54,918 nt of DNA from Tanticharoenia sakaeratensis NBRC 103193 (GTDB taxonomy: Bacteria; Pseudomonadota; Alphaproteobacteria; Acetobacterales; Acetobacteraceae). The notes beneath the pieces were generated by a model. It was not told the DNA's origin. It saw only the letters and a program-made list of their open reading frames with translations, and searched no databases. The position numbers and the translations under genes were made by a program. Where the stretch lies: positions 1 through 54,918 of the forward strand of contig NZ_BALE01000034.1 in NCBI RefSeq assembly GCF_000963885.1. The letters run 5' to 3'. Of this stretch, positions 47,760 through 54,918 are shown one piece after another (position 1 is the first letter of the stretch; every line of letters begins with the position of its first letter).

Positions 47760-49022
47760 TTATGCGCTCCCGATCGCCCGGATCTGATCGGCAACCGCAT
47801 CGATCGGAACCTCGCGCTGCGCACGCAGGCGAAGGTCGCGCAACTGCACGCAACCGCGCGAAAGCTCCTCGTCCCCCAGGACTACCGCATATTCGGCGCC
47901 TGATTTCACGATGCGCTCCATGCGCTTCTTCATCGCGCCGCGATAGACGATCTCAGCGCGCAGGCCTCTGGCCCGGAGCGACTGCGCAACGGCCGCAGCC
48001 GCCGCCATCGTATCTTCGCCGGTCGGCAGCACCGCGATACCGGGAGCCTCGGCGGCCATGTCCTCCAGCAGAAGCGCCAGACGTTCGATGCCACCGGCCC
48101 ATCCGATGCCAGGCACTTCCGGACCGCCCATCTGCCCAACCAGACCTTCGTATCGGCCACCCGCCAGCACGGTTGCCTGAGCGCCAAGCCGATCGGTCGT
48201 GAATTCGAAGGCGGTATGGCTGTAGTAATCGAGCCCGCGCACGATCCGCGGGTTTTCGACGAACGGTACGCCGAACGCTTCGAGCGACCAGCGCAGCCGG
48301 TCCCAGAACGCCTTCGATGACGCATTCAGGTAGGCCGAGAACGCCGGTGCCTCGTCCAGAAGGGCCCGATCCTGTGCATCCTTGCTGTCGAGAATGCGCA
48401 GTGGATTGGTCTCGAGCCGCTTGCGGCTCTCACCTGAAAGCGCATCCGCGCGCGCCCGGAAATAGTCGACCAGCGCGGAGCGCCACGCGGTGCGGCTTTC
48501 CAGATCGCCCAGTGTGTTGATTTCGACGCGCAGGCCCTCTGCCAGACCGAGAGCCTGACAGACGGCATAGGCCATCGCGATAACCTCGGCGTCCGAGAAC
48601 GCGTCCGTCGTGCCCAGAAGCTCGGCGCCGATTTGATGGAACTGCCGATAGCGCCCTTTCTGCGGACGCTCGTAACGGAACATGGGCCCCTGATAGAACG
48701 CCCGCTGCGGCAGGGTCTGGGTCAGGCCATTGGTTACGAGCGCACGGCAGATGCCCGCCGTCCCCTCCGGCCGCAGCGTCAGGCTGTCACCGCCACGGTC
48801 ATCGAAGGAATACATCTCCTTCGACACCACGTCGGATGTATCGCCCAACGTCCGCGCGAAAACGCGCGTGTCCTCGAAGATCGGCGTAGTCCATTCCGCA
48901 TAGCCGTAATCCGCGACGACACGACGCGCCGTCGAGACGACATGCTCGAAGCGGCGCGCCTCGTCGCCGATCAGGTCGTGCGTGCCACGTGCGGGCTGGA
49001 GCGCGTTCGATGGTGCCGCCAT
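47760..49022 (-). CDS. hisS: Histidyl-tRNA synthetase
   Basis: 420 residues. Class II synthetase that charges tRNA-His. PARGTHDL at the N-terminus, motif 2 region [20 protein letters not shown], the histidine-binding loops [13 protein letters not shown] and [14 protein letters not shown], and motif 3 [15 protein letters not shown]. The ATG at 49022 overlaps the ispG stop by 1 base (TGATG). The frame is open further up but shares those bases with ispG. prfA follows 4 bases after its stop. Confidence 0.96.
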   Translation of the reverse strand: MAAPSNALQPARGTHDLIGDEARRFEHVVSTARRVVADYGYAEWTTPIFEDTRVFARTLGDTSDVVSKEMYSFDDRGGDSLTLRPEGTAGICRALVTNGLTQTLPQRAFYQGPMFRYERPQKGRYRQFHQIGAELLGTTDAFSDAEVIAMAYAVCQALGLAEGLRVEINTLGDLESRTAWRSALVDYFRARADALSGESRKRLETNPLRILDSKDAQDRALLDEAPAFSAYLNASSKAFWDRLRWSLEAFGVPFVENPRIVRGLDYYSHTAFEFTTDRLGAQATVLAGGRYEGLVGQMGGPEVPGIGWAGGIERLALLLEDMAAEAPGIAVLPTGEDTMAAAAAVAQSLRARGLRAEIVYRGAMKKRMERIVKSGAEYAVVLGDEELSRGCVQLRDLRLRAQREVPIDAVADQIRAIGSA

Positions 49023-50164
49023 CAGGCGACCGGGTCCATCTGCTTCGCCGTGGTCGCGTCTTCCTCGCCCGCCTGGATCTTGGCAACCTTGGCTTCGACC
49101 AGCTCGACGATGTGCTCGATCATGCTCGCGCCATCCATCGTGTGGTCCTGACGTCCGGCCGAATAGACCATGTGGCGCCCACCGCCACCGCCGGTCACGC
49201 CGATATCGGTCATCAGCGCCTCGCCCGGGCCATTCACGACGCATCCGATGATCGACAGCGTCAGCGGCGTCTTGATGTGCTGAAGGCGATCTTCCAGCGT
49301 CTGCACCGTTTCGACCACGTTGAAGCCCTGACGCGCACAGGACGGGCAGGAAATGATCTTCACGCCGCGATGGCGCAGGCCGAGCGACTTCAGGATGTCC
49401 CAGCCGACCAGCACTTCCTCTTCCGGTGCTGCCGAGAGCGAGACGCGCATCGTGTCGCCGATGCCGGCCCACAGAAGGTTGCCGAGGCCGATCGACGACT
49501 TCACCGTTCCCGCGCGCTTCGAGCCCGCCTCGGTGATCCCGATGTGAAGCGGGTGATCGCACTGCTCGGAGAGCTGCTGATAGGCCGCAACCGCCATGAA
49601 GACATCCGACGCCTTCACGCTGATCTTGAACTCGTGGAAGTCGTGATCCTGCAGGATCTTCGCGTGCTCGAGGGCACTTTCCACCAGCGCCTCAGGGTTG
49701 GGTTCCCCGTATTTCTCGAGCAGGTGCTTCTCGAGCGAACCGGCGTTCACGCCGATACGGATTGAACAGTTGTGGTCGCGTGCCGCGTTGACGACTTCGC
49801 GCACACGTTCGGCGGAGCCGATGTTGCCCGGGTTGATCCGCAGGCACGCAGCTCCCGCCTTGGCGGCCTCGATCGCGCGCTTGTAGTGGAAATGGATGTC
49901 CGCGACGATCGGCACGTTCACTTCCCGGACGATCTCGGCCAGAGCCGCCGTGCTCGCCTCGTCCGGGCAGGACACGCGCACGATATCGACGCCGGCCAGC
50001 TCGGCGCGTCGGATCTGCTCGATCGTCGCCTGTGCGTCTGACGTGAGCGTATTGGTCATCGTCTGGACGGATACGGGCGCGTCGCCCCCGACCGCGACCT
50101 TGCCCACGTGAATCTGGCGGGATTTGCGGCGCTCGATATGCTGATACGGGCGATAGCTGCTCAT
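49022..50164 (-). CDS. ispG: 4-hydroxy-3-methylbut-2-enyl diphosphate synthase (IspG)
   Basis: 380 residues. Reductive step of the non-mevalonate (MEP) isoprenoid pathway. N-terminal TIM-barrel ([44 protein letters not shown]). The C-terminal 4Fe-4S domain has cluster cysteines in [10 protein letters not shown] and [13 protein letters not shown] at 50164. It overlaps hisS by 1 base, and 86 bases separate it from the rodZ-like gene. Confidence 0.96.
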   Translation of the reverse strand: MSSYRPYQHIERRKSRQIHVGKVAVGGDAPVSVQTMTNTLTSDAQATIEQIRRAELAGVDIVRVSCPDEASTAALAEIVREVNVPIVADIHFHYKRAIEAAKAGAACLRINPGNIGSAERVREVVNAARDHNCSIRIGVNAGSLEKHLLEKYGEPNPEALVESALEHAKILQDHDFHEFKISVKASDVFMAVAAYQQLSEQCDHPLHIGITEAGSKRAGTVKSSIGLGNLLWAGIGDTMRVSLSAAPEEEVLVGWDILKSLGLRHRGVKIISCPSCARQGFNVVETVQTLEDRLQHIKTPLTLSIIGCVVNGPGEALMTDIGVTGGGGGRHMVYSAGRQDHTMDGASMIEHIVELVEAKVAKIQAGEEDATTAKQMDPVA

Positions 50165-50250
50165 GACCTGTCCTCTGGCTCCGATTTGGGGCTTTGGCGC
50201 GTGTTACCTGCCAAAATCCATGTGCCGTGGCTAGGGCGAATGCCGTAACC

Positions 50251-51522
50251 CTATTGTGCGGCCGCAGGCGGCATGGCGTCCGACGCGGGTTTTGGGGCGC
50301 CCGACTGCGGAACGACATGGCCTGACCGAATGGCATCGGCGGAAACCGGCAATCCCCGAACGACCGCGCCGCTGCGGCCCAAAGGCCCGGTCATCGTGCT
50401 GCCGACACTGAGCGTGATCCCGCCCGCGTTGCCGACCGTCACGCGATAGACTGCATCCGATGCCGAATCGGCCGGAGGCATCCAGGTCTCGCCCGCCTTC
50501 AATACACGCTGCACCAGCATATGACCTTGTGCGTCCCGGACGGAAAGCCAACTGTCTGCCGAAGCGTGAATGACGGGCACATCCGGCGACACCGTCGGCG
50601 CATCTGCTGCGGGCGGTGCCGGAGGTGTCGTCGTCGGCACGCTCGGTGCGGGCGTCGTCGGAGGGACGGGTGCCTGAGGCAATGCGCCGGCCGCCAGTGC
50701 CGATGTTTCGTCATGCAGAGGCGGCACAGGCGTATTTGCGCCCTCGCTGCCATTCGCTGCCGCATTCGGGGCGCTGGCATTCGGCATGGCCGCGCCGGAT
50801 GCCGTTACTTCCGCGCCTTCACGGGGCAGCACGACACCCGGCGCTGGGACAGACGGACTCGCGACGGGCGGCTGAACGTGCGGCTGCAAGGGAGGCGCAC
50901 TGCCCTGCCCCGATGCTGGAACACCGGACGCGGGCGGCGTCACCGGACGCGGCGTCGGTGCATGGCCGGGTTCCGGCAGAACAGACGCAACCTGCGGCGA
51001 CGCCGTTCCATGGCTCGTTACGCCGGGCATGACCTCGGCGACAGACGGCACATGCTCGGACGGCACCACCTGGTGTCCGGTAGTGCGATACCAGACGACA
51101 TAGGCGATCACGACGACGACCAGCCCTGACGCAACACGGACGCTGACCGGAATGCTGCGGTCGGGCTCCGGCGCGGGAAACGACAGCTCCGGCTTGCGAT
51201 GGAGCGCACCGCCCGCCTCGCGCGAAAAGCGCTGTGCCATTTCCTCGCCATCGAACCCGAGGGCGCCTGCATAGGTTTTCAGAAAGCCAACCGCATAGGC
51301 TGCCCCCGGCAGATCCTCGACCCGGCCTTCCTCCAGCGCCTCGAGATGCGGCAGCCGGATGCGAAGCCAGTTGGCGATATCAAGCAGCGCCCAGCCAAGC
51401 TGCTCCCGCCGCGCCCGCAGTTCCGCGCCGATCGCCTGCGCCTCGCGCGGACCCTCCATGCGATTGGGCGATCGCCCACCCGGCCGGCTCGGCGTCCGGT
51501 TCGGCCGCGCATCGGATTTCAT
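50251..51522 (-). CDS. RodZ-like protein with HTH, membrane segment and DUF4115 domain
   Basis: 423 residues. An N-terminal Cro-like HTH of the RodZ type (about 28-95, including GAELRARREQLGWALLDIAN), one membrane segment (SGLVVVVIAYVVWY, about 132-146), a long Pro/Ala/Ser-rich periplasmic linker (about 150-310), and a C-terminal beta-domain (SWLSVRDAQGHMLVQRVLKA) of the DUF4115 kind. RodZ links MreB to the cell-wall machinery and holds rod shape. The linker is unusually long. The start overlaps the flavoprotein stop by 4 bases (ATGA). Confidence 0.85.
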   Translation of the reverse strand: MKSDARPNRTPSRPGGRSPNRMEGPREAQAIGAELRARREQLGWALLDIANWLRIRLPHLEALEEGRVEDLPGAAYAVGFLKTYAGALGFDGEEMAQRFSREAGGALHRKPELSFPAPEPDRSIPVSVRVASGLVVVVIAYVVWYRTTGHQVVPSEHVPSVAEVMPGVTSHGTASPQVASVLPEPGHAPTPRPVTPPASGVPASGQGSAPPLQPHVQPPVASPSVPAPGVVLPREGAEVTASGAAMPNASAPNAAANGSEGANTPVPPLHDETSALAAGALPQAPVPPTTPAPSVPTTTPPAPPAADAPTVSPDVPVIHASADSWLSVRDAQGHMLVQRVLKAGETWMPPADSASDAVYRVTVGNAGGITLSVGSTMTGPLGRSGAVVRGLPVSADAIRSGHVVPQSGAPKPASDAMPPAAAQ

Positions 51523-52634
51523 CGCGCGGTGCGCTCCTCCCGCTGGATCAGCGCATCGACCGCCTGCTCGACCAGATCATGCAGGATTGCGGCAACGGGC
51601 TCGATGCTGCGGACCATCCCGACGGACTGGCCTGCCATGACCGAGCCGTGTTCGACATCGCCGTCGATCACGGCCCGTCGCAGTGCACCCGCCCAGAAAT
51701 GCTCGATCGAGAGTTGCGCGTCCTCACGGGACAGGGCGCCATCCTGAAACTGCCGTAACGTATCGGCCTGATGCGCCATGAAGGCCCGGCTGGCTGCATT
51801 GGCCAGCCCGCGCACCGGGATCACGGGGAACCGGTCGTCGAGTTGCACGGACGTAATGGCATCGCGCGCATTGGCGCGCACGAAGGCCGCCTTGAATTGC
51901 GGGTGCGCAATGCTCTCGGCCGATGCCGCGAACCGTGTGCCGAGCTGCGCGCCCGAGGCGCCGAGTTCGAGATACGACAGAACCGCATCACCTCGCCCAA
52001 GCCCGCCGGCCACGAAAACGGGCACGCTTTTGAGATACGGCAGGATTTCCTGCGCCAGGACCGTGAGCGAAACAGGGCCGACATGCCCCCCTGCTTCCGA
52101 GCCTTCGATGACGAGCGCCTCACATCCCAGTTTTACCAGACGCTTGCCGAGGCCGAGCGCCGGCGCGAACCCGATCACCCGGGCCCCGCCATCGCGGATC
52201 TTGCGGATCGTGGCCCCGGACGGCACGCCGCCCGCCAGCACGATGTGACCGACATTGCGCTCAAGACACACATCGACCAGCGCATCGAGGCGCGGATGCA
52301 TGGTGATCAGGTTCACGCCGAACGGACGCGACGTCAGGGCCTGGGTCGCATCGATCTCTTCGGCCAGCCGCGCCGGCTCCATCGCCCCGCATGCGATGAC
52401 ACCGAAGCCGCCGGCGTTCGAAATGGCGGATACGAGGTGTCGCTCGCTGACCCACGACATCGCACCGCCCAGAATGGCCATTTCGCTGCCGAGGAACGAT
52501 TTTCCGGCCGACCAGAGATGGTCGAGCGTCCGGCGCGCTTCGAGACGCGCGTGGTCGTCCGTGGCGACCGGGACATCCGAGACGGCAGGGTGCGTCATGG
52601 TGTCGTTGACTGCTGACATGGCGGTATCGGTCAC
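51519..52634 (-). CDS. Nitronate monooxygenase / 2-nitropropane dioxygenase-like flavoprotein
   Basis: 371 residues, FMN-binding TIM-barrel. GGAMSWVSERHLVSAISNAG at the start, the catalytic His region in SEAGGHVGP, and phosphate-binding loops VFVAGGLGRGDAV and GASGAQLGTRFAAS. Family members oxidise nitronates or act as enoyl reductases; the substrate here is unknown. The GTG at 52634 overlaps the lysC stop by 4 bases; ATG 52619 is an alternative. Position between lysC and rodZ-ispG is probably operon packing rather than a pathway link. Confidence 0.85.
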   Translation of the reverse strand: MTDTAMSAVNDTMTHPAVSDVPVATDDHARLEARRTLDHLWSAGKSFLGSEMAILGGAMSWVSERHLVSAISNAGGFGVIACGAMEPARLAEEIDATQALTSRPFGVNLITMHPRLDALVDVCLERNVGHIVLAGGVPSGATIRKIRDGGARVIGFAPALGLGKRLVKLGCEALVIEGSEAGGHVGPVSLTVLAQEILPYLKSVPVFVAGGLGRGDAVLSYLELGASGAQLGTRFAASAESIAHPQFKAAFVRANARDAITSVQLDDRFPVIPVRGLANAASRAFMAHQADTLRQFQDGALSREDAQLSIEHFWAGALRRAVIDGDVEHGSVMAGQSVGMVRSIEPVAAILHDLVEQAVDALIQREERTAR

Positions 52635-53872
52635 CGCGCGTCCAGACCGTAGGCCGTATGCAGGGCGCGCATGGCAAGCTCCGTGTATTCCGCGTCGATC
52701 AGCACGGAAATCTTGATTTCGCTCGTCGAGATGACCTGGATGTTGATGCCCCGCTCGGCAAGCGTGCGGAACATCGTATTGGCGATGCCGGTATGGGACC
52801 GCATGCCTACGCCGACGACGCTGATCTTCACGACATCGCGCGACGTATGCAACTCGGCATACTGGATATGATCCTGCTGTTCTTCGAGCACTGCCACCGC
52901 ACGCGCCTGATCGACGCAGCCGACCGTGAACGTCATGTTCGTCAGACCGTCCGTGCCTGTGCTCTGGACGATCATGTCGATATTGACGTGCGCCGCCGTG
53001 AGCGGACCAAAGATCGCAGCCGCGATCCCGGGACGATCCGGTATGCCGCGCACGGAAATCTTCGCCTCGTCGCGCGAGTAGGCAATACCGGCGACAACCT
53101 GCTTCTCCACGATCTCTTCCTCGTCAACAACCAGTGATCCCGCCTGCACCAAGCCCGACTCCGCGAAGCTCGACAGGACGCGCACCCGAACCCGCTCGCG
53201 CATGGCGAGACCGACGCTGCGCGTCTGCAGAACCTTTGCCCCCACGGACGCGAGCTCCAGCATCTCCTCATAGGTGATGCGGTCGAGCTTGCGGGCCCGC
53301 GACACGATACGCGGATCGGTCGTGTAGATGCCATCGACATCGGTATAGATGTCGCAACGATCCGCCTTCACGGCTGCCGCCACGGCCACGGCCGACGTAT
53401 CCGAGCCGCCCCGCCCCAGCGTTGCGATCCGTTCCTCCGGGCCGATGCCCTGGAAGCCGGCAACCACCGGCACGACGCCCGCCTCCATGCAGCCGATTAA
53501 TGCAGCGCCATCCACGCTCTCGATCTGTGCGCGGCCATGCGCATTATCGGTGAGCAACGGGATCTGCCAGCCGAGCCAGGATCGGGCGGGAACGCCGAGA
53601 GCCTGCAATGCAATGGCGACAAGCCCGCTTGTCACCTGTTCGCCGGCTGCCACGACCGCGTCGTATTCCCGCGGATCGGCGAGATCGTGCAGTGCCGCGC
53701 AATCGGCGACCAGGCGATTCGTGACACCTGCCATGGCGGACACGACGACCGTCACCTGCGCACCGGCGGCGACCTCGCCCCGCACGCGCTCGGCGACGGC
53801 ACGGATTCGGTCGAGATCTCCAACCGATGTGCCACCGAACTTCATGACGATCCGGGCCGGCGTGCTGGACAT
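52631..53872 (-). CDS. lysC: Aspartate kinase
   Basis: 413 residues. First step of lysine, threonine and methionine synthesis. Kinase domain starts MKFGGTSV (10-17), with TLGRGGSDTSAVA and ITYEEMLELASVGAKVLQ further on. Two C-terminal ACT domains (ISVRGIPDRPGIAAAIFGPL and VGVGMRSHTGIANTMF) give feedback control. ATG 53872 has AAGG 6 bases upstream; the frame is open to 53968 but earlier residues do not fit. First gene of the run lysC, flavoprotein, rodZ-like, ispG, hisS, prfA. Confidence 0.95.
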   Translation of the reverse strand: MSSTPARIVMKFGGTSVGDLDRIRAVAERVRGEVAAGAQVTVVVSAMAGVTNRLVADCAALHDLADPREYDAVVAAGEQVTSGLVAIALQALGVPARSWLGWQIPLLTDNAHGRAQIESVDGAALIGCMEAGVVPVVAGFQGIGPEERIATLGRGGSDTSAVAVAAAVKADRCDIYTDVDGIYTTDPRIVSRARKLDRITYEEMLELASVGAKVLQTRSVGLAMRERVRVRVLSSFAESGLVQAGSLVVDEEEIVEKQVVAGIAYSRDEAKISVRGIPDRPGIAAAIFGPLTAAHVNIDMIVQSTGTDGLTNMTFTVGCVDQARAVAVLEEQQDHIQYAELHTSRDVVKISVVGVGMRSHTGIANTMFRTLAERGINIQVISTSEIKISVLIDAEYTELAMRALHTAYGLDAR

Positions 53873-54139
53873 TGGAACCTTGCTCTCCGGGACACGCTTT
53901 CCGTCACGCGCGGTCATACCGTGATGCACGCGCGGGGGATGCCCGCATTCGGGCGATTGCAATTTCACGCCCGACGCCGCAAGTCAGCACGCAGATGACA
54001 AACGGTTTCCCGACACGCGATGCGGGCGAAGGCGGCTCACATACCGTCTGGCACGCTCCACGTCCAGACGATCACGCGGTTTACCGCCATTTTTCATTGC
54101 GGTTTTGCACCTCTCTTCAAATAGGGCCACACGATACAC
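53873..54139. other. Divergent promoter region lysC/ubiG
   Basis: 267 bases. Holds two hairpins: CGTCTGG/CCAGACG (54045-54070) and ACCGC/GCGGT followed by TTTTG (54083-54106), the latter terminator-like for the plus strand and 33 bases before ubiG. No gene. Confidence 0.4.
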
Positions 54140-54868
54140 ATGCCTGACGGACATTCGGTTTCCGCGCGCGAGATCGCTCATTTCGATAAACTCGCCGCGA
54201 CATGGTGGGACGCAAGCGGATCGATGCGCGTCCTGCACGCGATGAATCCACTGCGGACCTCCTGGATCGAACAGCGGCTCGAACCGCTGACGCAGGCCCG
54301 CGGCGGACCGCTGAGCCTGCTCGATATCGGTTGCGGTGCCGGCCTCGCCAGCGAGGCCTTCGCGAAGATGGGCCTCAACGTGCTCGGGCTCGATGCGTCG
54401 AAAGAGGCAATCGCCGCAGCGGCCGCCCATCAGGAGCAGGCCCCCCTGCCCGCCACGGCTGGCACCCTCTCCTACCGCGCCGGCAGTGCCGAGGATCTGG
54501 TCAGCGAGGGCGCGCAGTTCGACGTCGTGACCGCGCTCGAGGTCATCGAGCATGTCACCGACCCGCAGGCCTTTCTGAAGATGTTGAGCACGTTGACCCG
54601 GCCCGGCGGGTCGGTCGCCATCTCGACACTTAACCGGACGCTCCGCTCCTTCACGGTCGCCAAGGTCGGGGCGGAATATCTCGCACGCCTGCTGCCGGTC
54701 GGCACCCACGACTGGCGCAAGTTCATTCGCCCGGACGAGTTGTCGGCCATGGGACGGAAAGCGGGCCTGCGCATGACGGACGTGGCCGGCATGACGTTCA
54801 TCCCGCCGCGCTGGCGCGCGACCCGCGATACGGGCGTCAACTACATCGCGATCTTCACACGCGACTGA
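54140..54868 (+). CDS. ubiG: Ubiquinone biosynthesis O-methyltransferase UbiG
   Basis: 242 residues. SAM-dependent enzyme making both O-methylations of ubiquinone. DKLAATWWD at the N-terminus is typical of UbiG; SAM motif LDIGCGAG (61-68), ALEVIEHVTDP and ISTLNRT are also family features, as is WRKFIRPDEL. ATG at 54140; the ribosome-binding site is weak. A strong hairpin follows. Confidence 0.95.
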   Translation: MPDGHSVSAREIAHFDKLAATWWDASGSMRVLHAMNPLRTSWIEQRLEPLTQARGGPLSLLDIGCGAGLASEAFAKMGLNVLGLDASKEAIAAAAAHQEQAPLPATAGTLSYRAGSAEDLVSEGAQFDVVTALEVIEHVTDPQAFLKMLSTLTRPGGSVAISTLNRTLRSFTVAKVGAEYLARLLPVGTHDWRKFIRPDELSAMGRKAGLRMTDVAGMTFIPPRWRATRDTGVNYIAIFTRD

Positions 54869-54894
54869 GCAATTTCGCGAAGACTAAGGCTCGG

Positions 54895-54918
54895 CGGGCG
54901 CGACATTTATCGCGCCCG
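54895..54918 (+). terminator. Hairpin after ubiG at the window edge
   Basis: CGGGCGCGA / TCGCGCCCG forms a 9-bp GC-rich stem with a CATTTA loop, 27 bases after the ubiG stop. The window ends at the stem, so a T-tract cannot be checked. Confidence 0.55.

Noticed and set aside
53873-54139. Lysine riboswitch before lysC
   Set aside because: The two hairpins are short and do not form the five-helix layout; they are also better placed for the plus strand.

Overview
The window is chromosomal, GC-rich DNA that fits an alphaproteobacterium, most likely an acetic acid bacterium (Acetobacteraceae). This is inference from gene content: dnaN-recF-gyrB without dnaA, a DUF3108 protein after gyrB, a DUF4167 protein beside prmC/prfA, an alphaproteobacterial-type elongator tRNA-Met, and Tat-exported wall enzymes. 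No database search was possible. Almost all of the window is ordinary housekeeping sequence with tight, often overlapping operons and several TTG and GTG starts.

Layout. 1-3800: an accessory-looking edge with a secreted, tail-fibre-like protein (-), a low-GC orphan gene (+) and about 680 bases without a convincing gene. 3801-9424: dnaN, recF, gyrB and a DUF3108 exported protein (+). 9463-10149: phosphoglycolate-phosphatase-like HAD enzyme (-). 10257-16049: glmU-glmS followed directly by thiO-thiS-thiG-thiE (UDP-GlcNAc precursor synthesis, then the thiazole branch of thiamine synthesis), closed by a clear terminator. 16210-20150: a cation/proton antiporter with a cyclic-nucleotide-binding domain, convergent with and overlapping a POT-family peptide transporter gene. 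20151-20876: a non-coding stretch with seven TGGC-N5-GCCA palindromes. 20877-25694: prkA-yeaH-spoVR (-), a stress/stationary-phase trio.

26009-33924 (-): one compact cluster, in transcription order mltB-like transglycosylase, RlpA-like lipoprotein, DacA carboxypeptidase, tmk, holB, metG, tatD and a metallo-beta-lactamase-fold hydrolase. 33984-36619: a protein with an AT-hook-like motif and glycan-type repeats preceded by a coupled 25-codon ORF (-), then a translationally coupled DedA-type membrane protein and ATP-grasp enzyme (+). 36647-42030: an MCE/MlaD-like protein (-), uppP, a CAT-type amino acid permease, and a penicillin-acylase gene split by one in-frame TGA. 42035-44436: an MscS channel (-), tRNA-Met(CAT) and a glycosyltransferase (+). 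44654-53872: DUF4167 protein, prmC, an inserted opposite-strand exported orphan, prfA, hisS, ispG, rodZ-like, a nitronate-monooxygenase-like flavoprotein and lysC (all - except the orphan). 54140-54868: ubiG, followed by a strong hairpin at the window edge.

The best candidates for something undescribed are the palindrome array upstream of the peptide transporter, the TGA-interrupted acylase, the hairpin between prkA and yeaH, the DedA/ATP-grasp pair with its divergent AT-hook neighbour, and the low-GC orphan beside the secreted tail-fibre-like protein. I saw no complete mobile element, CRISPR array or rRNA.
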